DNA of 64,000 nucleotides from Flabesymbios commensalis. Lineage: Eukaryota > Annelida > Polychaeta > Terebellida > Flabelligeridae. Positions 47,091 to 58,184 of this stretch are shown piece after piece. The stretch covers positions 59,842,706 through 59,906,705 of the forward strand of contig OZ024902.1 of NCBI GenBank assembly GCA_964017125.1. The letters are read 5' to 3'. The translations under genes and the position numbers were made by a program. The notes beneath the pieces were generated by a model, which saw only the letters and a list, made by a program, of their open reading frames with translations, was not told the DNA's origin and searched no databases. Position 1 is the stretch's first letter. Every line of letters begins with the position of its first letter.

Positions 47091-47407
47091 GGGCGGGGGC
47101 CCTAGGGTAGTGGTTTGCACCGCTGCCTTTCACGCCAGAGTCCGGGGTTCGGTTCCCGGTCTCGGCGGTTTGAAAGAAACAAAATTGTTTCTTCCCCATC
47201 CACGTGTGAAAAATAGTATTGTGGGGAGCCTCCTTGACCGAGAGGTAGCGTGCTCGGCCTCAGACCGCCAGGGCTCGAATTTAGAATCCTGTGTCTGGAG
47301 GACAGTGTCATCTCAATCATCTCACCATCCTCAGGAGGTTCTCCTGGCCCAGTTTAGCTTATATGTGCACAAAGGTGGCCTAAAGCCCGATTCATTTCAT
47401 TTCATTT
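47091..47407 (+). mobile_element. dimeric tRNA-derived SINE, copy S5 (Glu-like head)
   Basis: Full-length with both modules and CATTTCATTT tail. The A box has TAGTGGTTTGCACC instead of TAGTGGTTAGCACC. Flanks (TAGCTCCCTTTAG before, ACCCCTCCCTAAG after) are only loosely alike, so the target duplication has decayed or was never exact. Confidence 0.9.
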
Positions 47408-48290
47408 TACCCCTCCCTAAGCACGACTATAATCGTTTTTAATCGTCGATTAAATCACTGTTTTTGCGAGAGTATAGTGTGTTTAAAAATCAAGATTTGC
47501 AAATGCTTGGTCTAAAGTTAAACGAATATGAGTAATCACTCACTTCAAGTTGTGGATCAAGGTGACCAGACCCGGACGTCATTCATTATGCAGTGACACA
47601 CAAGTCAGTTACCGTCAACAGCCCGATACCCAACCCAGGAGGTAAGCGATTACTGTGTCAATGTTGATCTACCGGCTGAGACGCCGATCCAGCATTGTAC
47701 CAGCATTGTAAAAGAGGGGCGTAGAACATTGACACATAAATCGTTTTGCTGCAATGTGAGGGACGTGGTACATTGTGGTCAGGACGCAACGCGCAGATTT
47801 TTCAGAGACAAAATATCATGTATCTCCACTCTCAACATTGGGACATCGTCTCGATGTTGTGTCTTTTGTGTCCTTTGCACTGTTTTTATTATTTATAATA
47901 TTACAATTCACTGTTAAATGACTGTTAAGCCACAACTAGGTAGTGTGTTGGTCGCAGGGCAACTGTTCCCCAGGGAATTAAAATGTCATAAGAATGAACA
48001 AGCACTGCGCCCAGGGGAGACACGTTAGTCGGTTGATAATTCTTCAGACCAGATATCCGAATATAAACCCCACCTTTACCTTTTGCCAATCAATTTGACG
48101 AGTAATTATTGCAAATAACATGGTTTCTAATACAATACATATAGTCTAATCGAAAAATAGGATACCCGCGCACCCTCGGAAATATACTTCTAATTGGTGT
48201 ATCTAGCTTGGAAAAAAAAACGTAAAAAACGATTAGCTATGTTAACAAGCTGAAAAAATGTCCCTAGTGCCATTTTTATGCTAATTTGTG
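47408..48290. other. no recognised gene
   Basis: CACTTCAAGTTGTGGATC at 47541 is half of the hairpin family seen at 53222. Otherwise nothing. Confidence 0.45.
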
Positions 48291-48650
48291 CCGCCATTAC
48301 CGAAAAATATTTATTTAGTTATAGGTCTGTAAATATCACAGATAATGGCACAACAAGGTTGTCTACACCCATGTTTTGAGTGTCAAAGAAAACAATAAAA
48401 CCATTTTTAACGTGACTTAACGTGGTTAAAAAAAAATAGTATTCAAATTAACGACGCGATTACCGAAAAGTGTATATGTATTTATAGCTCAGTCAATATC
48501 TCAGATCACGGCACAAAAACGGTGTCTACACCCATGTTTTGAGGGTTAATGAAGACAGTAAAAACATTTTTGGAGTGATTTGATGTGTTGCGGAAAAAAT
48601 ATCGTGCAAATTAGAGCCGCCATTACTGAAGAATTGATTTCACGTCATAT
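48291..48650. repeat. 163-bp diverged tandem repeat
   Basis: Anchor word ATTACCGAA/ATTACTGAA at 48296, 48459 and 48622, spacing 163 and 163. Units share CAGTCAATATCTCAGAT-like words and TGTCTACACCCATGTTTTGAG. Two full units plus the start of a third. Confidence 0.8.
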
Positions 48651-49788
48651 GTTGCCCAATACGTATACCTTCAATAACTGAGCAGTCAAAAAATTATACT
48701 CCTAGGTTCTGAGGGTTAGGAGCCTAAGCACATTTAAAATGTCAAAAGATCAAAAAACATCAATTGCATTTCCAACATTTTAGAAAATGATCGTGATGAA
48801 AATGATCATGAAGTGAGGTAAAAAGATAACACAGGATAGGCCTGTCATGATTTTCTGCTTTAGGCTCAGACCAGCCTTGGCAGGCTAATTGAACTGGCCT
48901 AAGCTACAAGCATGACAGTACGGATATGCTTATTTCTAAACTGGAGAGTCGATTAAGGTCAATTAAAGGCACATAGGGCCTATTCAGGCAAATGGTATGT
49001 TTTCATTTTAGCTCTGTTATATCTTTTTGATTGTTTTAATATGTCAGGGCAACATTCCGATGGATTACAACTTTTAGAAGCATCCGTTTGCAACGTAATT
49101 AGGCTTAGAAAAAAATCAGATTATATGACAAATGTCGGTCAATACATGTTTGTATTTTAGATCGACCCTTTGTCTAATGGACATGTCATATTTGACAAGA
49201 AAAGAAAATGGGACACCATTTTCTTTATTTCTTTCTAAAAATAGTTTTTTTTATAATTTACTAGCTGTAACTCACATTAGCAAAAAAATAAGCTCTCAGA
49301 TGTATCACACGGGCAAAGAAGTTGCAAGTTTAATCACAATGTCATCGGGAAGTGACCGTTTTCCTATCGTTCCACACAGTTCAGACGAGAAGGCTCTATA
49401 CCACTAAACTTTGCGGGGAATCGTGAACATCGCAAAAATACGACGGCAATATTCATGGGATGTTTGTGTCTAGTGTTGTGACAAAAAGAAAGAGATATTC
49501 CTTCGTGTTAACCCTTTCAAAGAAAAAAATAAATCAACATCGGACCCCTCATCTAAACGCTCAGTGGGCAGGTGAATGATCAATCCAAATGGAATTTTTG
49601 TCATAGTTGTATGAACATTCCAAAATACACACTTATCGGGTAGCCCACATATCTCTTTCAAATGAAGGGTGGGGATAGATAATAATTATAGATTTATGAT
49701 GATACCAGCCTAAATAACACAAATTTAAACCTTGAAACTTGAGCATGTCCCTTTAAGCTTATCATATCTAAAAAATAATTAATCATAT
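48651..49788. other. no recognised feature
   Basis: AT-rich spacer; the 91-codon frame at 49132-49407 has no recognisable domain. Confidence 0.45.
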
Positions 49789-51450
49789 GATCACTTTTAT
49801 AGTGACCGAGATCTCTTTTTTAGTGGTTGAAATCAGTTAGTTAGTGGTCAAGATCACCTTTGTAGTGGCTGAGATAACTTTTAAAGTGCCTGTGATTAAT
49901 TCTTCAGTGGGTAAGATCACTTTTGTAGTGACCCAGATCACTTTTTCAGTGGCTGACATCCGTATGTTAGTGGCCAAGATCACCTTTGTAGTAATTGAGA
50001 TAATTTTCCAGGAAGATGTGATCACTTCTTCAGTGGCTAAGATCACTTATATATTGGCTGAGATAACTTTTAAAGTGACTGTGGTCACTTCTTCAGTGGT
50101 CAAGATCACTTTTGTAGTGGATGAGACAACTTTTAATGTGGCTGAGATCACTTCTTCGGTAGTAATTTTAAATGTCATTTCTGATCACTTTTTTTGTTGG
50201 CTGACATCAGTTTCTTAGTGGCCAAGATCACCTTTCTGGTGGCTGAGATTATTTTTAAAGAGGCTTTAATGACCAAGATCATTTTGTAGTGAATGAGACA
50301 ACTTTTAAAGTGGCTGTGATCACTTCGTCAGTGGTAAATATCATTTTTGTAGTGACAGAGATCATTTTTTCAATGGCTGACATCAGTGTGTTAGTGGCAA
50401 AGATCACCTTTGTAGTGGCTGAGATAACTGTTAAAGTGGCTGTGGTCACTTCCCCAGTGGCCAAGATCAGTTTTTTATGTGGCCAAGATGGCCTTTGTAC
50501 TGGCTGGGGCAGCTATTAAAGTGGCTGTGATGACTTCTTCGGCTGCCAGGATTACTTTTGTAGTGGGTGAGATATCATTTAAAGTGCCTATGATCATTCC
50601 TACAATGGTTAAGATCACTTTTGTAGAGACCGAGATAATTTTTTCAGTGTCTGACTTCAGTGTGTTATGTGTTAGTGGTCAATATCACCTTTCTAGTGGT
50701 AGAGATCGTTTTCAAGGAAGATGTGATCACTCCTTCAGTTGCTAAGATCACTTATATAGTGGCTGAGATAACTTTTAAAGTGACTGTGGTCACTTCTTTA
50801 GTGGCCAAGATCACTTTTGTAGTGGATGAGACAACTTTTAAAGTGGCTGCGATCACTTCTTCAGTGGTAAATATAATTTTTGTTTTTTAGTGGCCAAAAT
50901 CACCTTTCTGGTAGCTGAAATAATTTTTAAAGAGGCTGTGATTGATTGATTCTTCAGTGGCCACGATCTCTTCTGTAGTGGCTGAGATGACTTTTAAAAT
51001 GGCTGTGTAGACTTCTTAAGTGGACACGATCAGTTTGTTTGTGGCCAATATCACCTTTGTGGTGGCTGAGATAACTTTTAATGTGGCTGTGATGACTTTT
51101 TCAGTGTTTAAGATCAGTTTGTTTGTGACCAAGACCCATTTTTCTAGAGGTTTAAAGTGGATTCAGTGGTTGACATCAATTTGTTTCTGGCCAAGATCAC
51201 CTTTGTAGTGGTTTAGATAATTATCAAGGAGCATGTGATCACTTTTTCGGTGGCTAAGATCACTTATATAGAGGTTGAAATAACTTTCAAAGTAGCTGTG
51301 GTCACCTCTTCAGTGACCAATATCACTTTTATAGTGCATAAGACAACTTTTAAAGTGGCTGTGATCACTTTTTCAGTGGCCATGATCACGTTTGTAGTGA
51401 GATAACTTTAATCATTTCTTCAGTGGCCAAGATCATTTTTGTTTCAGTGT
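49789..51450. repeat. 21-bp minisatellite, array 1
   Basis: About 80 diverged units of AGTGGCNNNGATNACTTNTNN, each about 21 bp with occasional indels. Unit types alternate in a set order (for example GTGGCTGACATCAGTGTGTT, then GTGGCCAAGATCACCTTTGT, then an EDVITSS-type unit with GAAGATGTGATCACTTC). Because 21 is a multiple of three, long frames stay open on both strands, reading V-A-x-I-T-F-x heptads on the plus strand. I see no start signal, splice site or domain that would make it a gene. Confidence 0.95.
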
Positions 51451-51617
51451 GAAATTTAAAATTTGCACCCTCACATATGTTATTGTTGTCAACTAGCTGT
51501 TAATCTCTACAAATTGCTTAAACCTGCCAACAAGAATCGCAAGCACCGTTCCGCGGATGACGATCAACTGATTGTTCCTATGAGTTCCGAGATGTGTTAC
51601 ATGGCTTTTTCGGTATA
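51451..51617. other. spacer between minisatellite and LINE
   Basis: No recognisable feature. Confidence 0.4.
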
Positions 51618-52605
51618 TTAAATGACTCTGGTATCTGGTTGTCTCAGACTATACCCTTTTTCTGTTAATTGTCTGAGTCATAATCTAAAAAATACGATTG
51701 AGAGATCAATTTATTCAAAAATGGCAAGAAAGTATTTCTCATAGTCGAAAATGTGCAAACTATAGAGTTTTTAAAAATATATTCGGCTTTGAGAAATACC
51801 TGATTGAACTTCCTGAAGAGTTACGCAAATATTTAACAAAATTCAGGTGCCGAAATCACCGTTTATCTATTGAGACCGGATGCCATAAAAATGTACTACG
51901 GCACATGCGTATATGTCAATATTGTCGCAAAGACATTGGCGATGAATACCACTATTTATTATGTTGTCCTCAATTTAGCCATGGACTGGGCGGGGGCCCT
52001 AGGGTAGTGGTTAGCACCGCTGCCTTTGACGCCAGAGTCCGGGGTTGGGTTCCCGATCTCGGCGGTTTGAAAGAAACAAAATTGTTTCTTCCCCATCCAC
52101 GTGTGAAAGTTAGTATTGTGGGGAGCCTCCATGACCGAGAGGTAGCGTGCTCGGCCTCAGACCGCCAGGGCTCGAATTTCGAATCCTGTGTCTGGAGGAC
52201 AGTGTCATCTCAATCATCTCACCATCCTCAGGAGGTTCTCCTGGTCCAGTTTAGCCTATATGTGCACAAAGGTGGCCTAAAGCCCGATTCATTTCATTTA
52301 GCCATGGACTAACACAGTTTTGGAAAAACATATCAGCTATACAAATGGAAAAAACAATGACAAATGTAAATCTCAGAAGGCTATGTCTTTTTGTTAAGTT
52401 TATATTATCACAATTTTACTGTAGCAATTATAGTAATCATAATTAAATATTATATTTAAATGTGTGTATGTGTATATACGTATATCTATAAGAAATTGTA
52501 CATGTAATTGACGCCAGCGCTCTCCTGGCATATGTATACCTGTATATGTTTGTCTTGCCTTTTCGGAGGTCGTCAAAAATAAATACTTGTTACTTGTTAC
52601 TTGGT
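51618..52605 (+). mobile_element. LINE 3' end: ORF2 C terminus and 3' UTR (L2-like)
   Basis: Plus-strand reading gives LNDSGIWLSQTIPFSVN, then (one frame over) RDQFIQKWQESISHSRKC, NYRVFKNIFGFEKYLIELP, KFRCRNHRLSIETG and an ICQYCRKDIGDEYHYLLCCP zinc-finger-like segment. These are conserved at the C terminus of L2/CR1-type ORF2. After the SINE S6 the frame resumes LTQFWKNISAIQMEK and ends near 52430. The 3' UTR includes TTGTCTTGCCTTTTCGGAGG and ends AAATAAA plus ACTTGTTACTTGTTACTT. The 5' part is missing. The frame shift near 51695 shows it is dead. Confidence 0.85.
51988..52295 (+). mobile_element. dimeric tRNA-derived SINE, copy S6 (Glu-like head)
   Basis: Full-length with both modules and a short tail, inserted in the LINE zinc-finger segment. 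Flanked by 15-bp perfect direct repeats ATTTAGCCATGGACT (51973-51987 and 52296-52310). Sequence close to S5, so among the younger copies. Confidence 0.95.
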
Positions 52606-53221
52606 TGTCCACGGCTTTGGAATATTTTGCTTTTGGGAATCGAAAACATATCTGAGTTGGGTTTGCAGCGCTACTTAACTCGGAACACCGTGAATTGATA
52701 GATAGGTGAATTGATGTATAGTCGAGTTATTCATTATTCACTCATTCTTTTCGTTTTCACCTCGCCATTCAAATTTGAGTCATATGCTAATCACATTAAT
52801 TGCTGTGATGTACGTAAGTCAAACTAAGAAATGTCTGATTAATAGGCCTATATCTCCTCAAACTCGCATATATAATACTAATTTAGTAGAGCTTTAATTA
52901 CAATTATAATCAATGCAAAGTATTGCTAATTAGATTTAGTTTCAGCGTGCTCCCAATAACGTATTTGTACACACTATGATAACGTTTGGGAGGCGACATA
53001 GCTGATCAGTGATGCTAGGTGAGTTTAGAATGATATAGATCTGAGTGCTATGCGCAGAGAGGATATTGTAGCCCGTCTTGACCCTTATCCTGCTGATCAC
53101 GACTTTTGTCGTTTTTGGTTTGTTTTATTTGTTGATTAAATGACTGATATTAGGAACAAATGGGTATTTGAGCATCAGCATTAGCAAAGGATAGATCTCA
53201 AATTAAACAAGGATAAGTAAT
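52606..53221. other. no recognised feature
   Basis: AT-rich spacer. Confidence 0.5.
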
Positions 53222-53279
53222 TTTCACCCACTTGAAGTTGTGGCTCGCGGTAGCGAGCACAACTTCAAGTGGGTGAAAT
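53222..53279. repeat. ACTTGAAGTTGTG hairpin
   Basis: TTTCACCCACTTGAAGTTGTG and its complement pair perfectly apart from the ends around GCTCGCGGTAGCGAGC, itself palindromic. Best copy of the family at 7880-7929; half copy at 47541. Confidence 0.9.
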
Positions 53280-53927
53280 TTAATAACCTAACTTAGCAGG
53301 ATAATAGTTATTAAATATAATTTTACTAACGATGGTGTATTGGCATACATGGGAAAACTTGATCCCAATAGACAGAACCTTCTGTGACAGCATTAGTAGA
53401 CAGCCTACTAGACACTGGGATCAGTTATGGAAGTGTTAGAAAATTATAATGTTTTCTTGATAAAAGCTAGGAGATGCTAAACACTTGGCCATACACATTT
53501 TTGATATAATATGTTGACGTGTAATAACTCAATATTAAAGTAGAATATTTATGCATCTATCCAAAAAAACCTTTTTATTGTGCATTTGAGTTTATAATAA
53601 TATATATAATAACTTCATTTTATACAAATATAATTCAGACTTTCTAAACCATTGTTAGAATTAATATACCATTATTCAATTAATCATTTTACACTACGTA
53701 GTATCTGTAATGATTTATAATTATTCACTACTTAGCATTGATTGATAGCTCATTTATACTTGCATTGTTTTTACAATTTACATTTCTCGATGGGCCATGC
53801 TGATGTAAATGGGTTTTTACCGACAAACATAACCTTCAAGTCAGACCACGACACTGTATTCCTGTGTTTCTTTATTCGTTGTATATTAGCTGTGTAGTCT
53901 ACATCTGTACATGTACCTCTTGCATAC
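53280..53927. other. no recognised feature
   Basis: AT-rich spacer. Confidence 0.5.
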
Positions 53928-54009
53928 CATGTGTACAACTTCGGCCCAACGTCTTTGACGTTGGTCTAACATTGTACAAATGTTACACAACTACTTTGTG
54001 TTTACTGGG
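53928..54009. repeat. palindromic CAGCAAACAC-family copy
   Basis: TGTGTACAACTTCGGCCC, core AACGTCTTTGACGTTGG, and right arm ending TACTTTGTGTTTACTGGGT. Left terminus truncated. Confidence 0.65.
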
Positions 54010-55144
54010 TAGCTGCCCTAAAGCAGTCCTGACCAGATATCTGATCCACTGCTTTCCATGGATTTTAGCCAATAGCCGTTGACAAGTCACTGTCCGCTCA
54101 AAGATGGAGCAACGTAAAAATACGTTTGCCCTTATGTGAACCAACTTTGGTGTAACGTGTCATATGTTTGACTGACAGCATACAGGGTTTAATGCCCCTT
54201 CCTTAGCGACTTACCATCACACATGGCATCTAACATAAGAAGGTCGTTGTTGACAGATAATGGTCTATTTGGCACTGGCGCCAGCTGTAAAATACCGAAT
54301 ACCTTTTATCAAAATTGTTACTGCTATCAACACGGTGCCACTCATAGTGTACCAGGGCAATGTTGGCTCTAGGCGTCAACGATACTTCTTAGACACCTAT
54401 AAGTTCTTCTAGTTTTGGTTTGAGTTATGGTCTCGCCTTGGAAATAAAAAGACACCTTGCCATCAAGTAGTTTGAGGAATATTCATCAACTTCGACATAA
54501 GTTTTTGTCATCCAATCAACAAACCGTTTCAGTTTTTCCAATTTCAACGGATCAAATAGACAGCTTGTTTTCAAGGTCCGCATAGAGTTGTTACGTCATG
54601 TCACTTACGGCATTTTTCCTGACTACTCTTTGCACTTTATGAGCTGTCACACGACCCTATTCTATTAAGTTAAAAATATAGAGCCTACCCTATTTTCCGT
54701 GATTTTACCCCATGTTAGTCCTGGACGTATAAATAGTGTTTTTTGCCCATAGTTTCTTCCTGTAAAGTGTGTTCTACTCTCCACGACATACGAGCTTAGC
54801 CACGAGGTTAGCCACGTGATATCATAATGGTGGCTGCTCTCCTGAGCAAAGACGTAAACACTGCTGTGATTTTTTCAGGACAAATTATGTCAGAGCTTCT
54901 GAATAATGATGCTTTTATTTCATCATGTGTGGTTGGTTTGACCTCTCGTGTATTCTTTTTTATCCAACTCCAGATGTTTCCGTTAGGATTTTCATTTGGA
55001 TATCGCGGAGGAATATCATATAGCGTCTATCGTTGGTTTCGAACCATGCTAACACCGACGTATTTCAGTGGCAAGGAGCATTGTCTGACCGGAACACAAA
55101 TAGGTATTGCTGGTCCCTAAACATTTACTCTACTGGCTCTAGTA
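54010..55144. other. no recognised gene; one 97-codon frame
   Basis: The frame at 54827-55120 starts MVAALLSKDVNTAVIFSG and has hydrophobic stretches, but no recognisable domain, and I see no supporting splice structure. I leave it uncalled. Confidence 0.35.
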
Positions 55145-55450
55145 AATTCCCATCCATGATGTAAGAATGTAAGAATGCTGGTTGAGATTTTCATCAAAGA
55201 CGACCAAATTGAAAGCGCCATGGATGCTGATGCATCCTCAAATCATAACAGAAGCGTTTCTACGAAGCTGAAATCGCTTTGCGTCTGGATTCATACTCTA
55301 TCCATTTTCCTCCAACATCTTCCACGTCCATCATCAGTCTGAAGAACAACCCTACCGTCATCAGTCCTAAAATGACATTACACGCATCAGTGAGCACCAC
55401 AAAGGACCATTTACCATTGGCCCCCATAGTCAGGAAAAGCTAGGCGATTA
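55145..55450 (-). mobile_element. Tc1/mariner transposase fragment
   Basis: Minus-strand blocks match Tc1-type transposase order: a W...TD block, DDGR-like DG, then MNPDAKRFQLRRNASVMI and GCISIHGAFNLVVFDENLN. The G-C-I-S and D-x-N-L-N positions are family-typical between the second and third catalytic acids. Frame changes and a stop in the VMxWG motif show it is dead. Inverted ends were not found. Confidence 0.7.
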
Positions 55451-55929
55451 TTTAACAAAACCTAAAACAAATTCCTTACCAAAAAATTATTTTACCATTG
55501 CATAGTATAGGGTCTTAGCTAACTTCTAACAGTTTATTCACGCTCAACTGTCATAGGAGGTTTTTTCACAGAGCAAAATGTAACATGGCCGAAATCGGTA
55601 ATGAAAAATATCGAAACCAGACATATTTTGTTATGGCATGCTAATTTACCCTACATTTTATCAGTGGTGGGCAGACCGTTACGTTAAATGTAGTATTATG
55701 TATAAAAGAAAATGAGAGCAACAGGAGAAAAACCAACAGGGCCGCCAAAAACAGCAAAGCACGATAGTGATCAGTAAATGTTCACGCTTGACGTTTTGGT
55801 TTGAGAAGTGCAACATGCGAATCTTATGTTTTTGATATTACTATTGTTACATGTGTCGGCTTTTTGTAATTAGGAACAACACTTTATTTTGTCTCTAATA
55901 TATGTATGTGTAATAAACATAGTGTATGT
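55451..55929. other. no recognised feature
   Basis: Spacer; AACATGGCCGAAATCGG at 55581 noted. Confidence 0.45.
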
Positions 55930-56415
55930 GCAGTGCATGTAGAAACGTAGATTGGAATACGTCAGGAGCTTTGTTGAGTGGTAAAATGCTCCAGACAGTC
56001 GAATATACTAGTAACATAGATGTTGATTTGGTCTGGGAATGCTGGCCCCAGTGCTACGATGATGTAACAAGATCAAATGTACCCCCGGGAATTTACCACC
56101 TTGGCTTGACTCTGAAGTGAAACGTCTGACAAAGAAGCAAGCTTGGACAAACGCTAAGAAGTTTAATAAAGGTCATCATTGGAATAAATTTAGAAAAGTA
56201 CGAAATTAATTACATAAATTATTGCAGTTCAAGCACAACCAGTTCATTTCTGATTTGCCTGAAACATTAAAGGAAAACCCTAAGCGATTCTGGTCTTATT
56301 GTAGATCGAAAACCAAAAAAATTTACATAGAAAAAATTGTCATGAAGATCTAAGCGCCACCAAACACAATTTTATGGCTGTATGTTCAATGAATATTTTG
56401 AATTAGCTTCTAATA
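55930..56415 (+). mobile_element. LINE ORF2 fragment, endonuclease-RT linker (L2/CR1-like)
   Basis: Plus-strand words NIDVDLVWECWPQCYDD, then PWLDSEVKRLTKKQAW, FNKGHHWNKFRKVRN, LKENPKRFWSYCRSKTKK and MFNEYFELA follow the usual order of the linker between the endonuclease and RT of L2/CR1-group ORF2. Frames change several times. The fragment ends where the second 21-bp minisatellite begins; no RT domain follows. Confidence 0.7.
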
Positions 56416-56436
56416 ACAACACTGGTGAGTCATTAG

Positions 56437-56989
56437 CTTTTGTAGTGTCTGAGATAACTTTTAAAGTGGCTGTGATGACTTCCTCAGTGGCCAAGATCAC
56501 TTTTAAAGTGGCTGACATCAGTGTGTTAGTGGCCAAGCTCACCTTTGTAGTAGTTGATATAATTTTCAAGGAGGATGTGATCACTTCATCAGTGGCTAAG
56601 ATCACTTATAAAGTGGTTGAGATAACTTTAAAAGTGGCTGTGGTCACTTCTTCAGTGGCCAAGATCACTTTTGTAGTGAATGAGACAACCTTTATAGTGG
56701 CTGTGATCACTTCTTCAGTGGTAAATATAATTTTTGTAGTGACCGAGATCTGCTGAGATACTTTTTTAAAAAGGCTGTGATTACTTCTTCAGTAGCCGAG
56801 ATAATTTATGTAGTGCGATGAGATGGCTGTGATGACTTCTTCAGTGTCCAAGATCAATTCGTTTGTGACCAAAGTCACCTTTGTAGTGGCTCAGATAACT
56901 TTTAAAGTGGCTTCAGTGGCAGACATCAGTTTGTTAGTGGTCAAGGTCACCTTTGTAGTGTCTGAGATCATTATTAAGGAGAATGTGAA
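56437..56989. repeat. 21-bp minisatellite, array 2
   Basis: Same unit as 49789-51450, about 26 copies in the same orientation. From about 56507 the order of unit types runs parallel to array 1 from about 49952 for roughly ten units, including GACATCAGTGTGTTAGTGGC, GAGGATGTGATCACTTC and GAATGAGACAACCTTTA. Ends at a GTGAAATTT word also found at the end of array 1. Confidence 0.95.
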
Positions 56990-57389
56990 ATTTGTCGGCC
57001 ATCTTGGATTTTAGGGTCAGAAATGTGTTTTAATACCAAATTGCCGTCAGAAATGGATTATTTGTGGTCGAATTAGCCAAAAAAGTATATTTATTCATAT
57101 TTGTAGCTTTTATATGTCAAAAGTTATTTTTTCATAATGGCGCAGGCGGCCATTGGATTTACGTTTCTAGAAAAAAATGCCGGGATTTTCGCGAGGGATA
57201 CTGGGGCTTAATATTTTTTAAAAGGTTCAAGGAAGTCAAATCAATCATCAAAACATCTTAGCCAGAAAGTGGTCATGAAAGTTAGGTTTTTCATACTACT
57301 ACTAGCTGGCAAGTATTTTTCTCAAATTAAATCCCCCCCCCCCCCATGATCATTTCAATAGAAAGTGGTCTCATTAGAAGGCAATAAGG
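56990..57389. other. no recognised gene
   Basis: GTCGGCCATCTTGGATTTTAG at 56993 (split GTCGGCCATC TTGGATTTTAG) and GGCGGCCATTGGATTTACG at 57144 are YY1-like words in a degenerate repeat context; poly-C at 57335-57350. Confidence 0.4.
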
Positions 57390-57612
57390 TTTTCTGGCTG
57401 GCTGGATGGCTGGCTAGATGGCTAGCAGGCAAGCAGGCAGGCAGCCAGACAGACAGGCAGACTGATATGCAGGTAGACAGGCAATCATGCAGGCTGGCTG
57501 GCTGGTATGGCTGGCTGACAGTGAAGCGGGCAAAAAATCAGGCAGCGAAGCAAGTGGACAGGCTGGCAAGCAAGCAATCGAATAAACATGGGAGCAAGCG
57601 CACAAGCGAGCA
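57390..57612. repeat. degenerate GGCT/GGCA/GACA tetranucleotide repeat
   Basis: Alternating GGCTGGCTGG, GGCAGGCAG and AGACAGACAGG runs for about 220 bp, degrading to AAGCAAGC. Open frames across it are a by-product. Confidence 0.9.
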
Positions 57613-57938
57613 AACGAGACACAAAAATACAGTTAAGAACGTGGCAGATTACGGAACCTTAATATTTGCTACACGGTAACAGTTATGACAACAGACAGTC
57701 GATTTTATTTGCTTATTACATGTACCTTTAACATACATGTATTAGTGCATATTATGGCAAAAAAACACACAAAAATCAGTCACAGGTGCTGTATATAGAC
57801 AACATCATTAGCTAGTAATTCAGGCTATTGGAGAGGATTGAGTAAATCAGCGTGTGTAGTGCTCCAATCTAACCAAGAGCGTCTTCAGCAAGTAATCAGT
57901 ATATCTCCTGTATGCACTTTGTCAACAGTTTAGGGGCA
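57613..57938. other. no recognised feature
   Basis: Spacer without gene. Confidence 0.5.
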
Positions 57939-58184
57939 TTAACCCTTAATTTCAAAGTTCTTTTTAATGAAAACCTTGGGAGCAAACGTTTTTTTTAATT
58001 TGAAATTATCATAAATGTCTTAGTTAGCTTTTTCCGTTTCATTTGAATACCAATGTTATGGATCTACGACCACTATGAATATTTGTACTCTCACACCGAG
58101 GGAATCGATTTTAGACGTCAGAATTTGACGTCTACAGTCGTCAGATTTTGACGACTTAAGTCGATACCGCGCTGTAAGGGTTAA
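57939..58184. mobile_element. piggyBac-like MITE, copy 1
   Basis: TTAACCCTTA at 57939 and inverted TAAGGGTTAA ending 58184 bound 246 bp. The interior has TTTGAATACCAATGTTATGG and a GACGTC-rich right half (TTTTAGACGTCAGAATTTGA). TTAA plus CCC/GGG ends suit piggyBac. Confidence 0.75.

Noticed and set aside
47091-47407. Possible CRISPR-like or bacterial repeat spacing of the SINE copies
   Set aside because: Copies are kilobases apart with target duplications and tRNA-like promoters; clearly eukaryotic SINEs.
49844-50890. Overlapping 60-124 codon frames on both strands
   Set aside because: Explained by the 21-bp minisatellite; no start context or domain.
54827-55120. 97-codon frame with hydrophobic stretches and a TTTTTTCAG acceptor-like word
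   Set aside because: No recognised domain and no matching donor site found; insufficient for an exon call.
57365-57679. 104-codon frame rich in Gln, Ala and Lys
   Set aside because: Runs through the degenerate GGCT/GACA tetranucleotide repeat.
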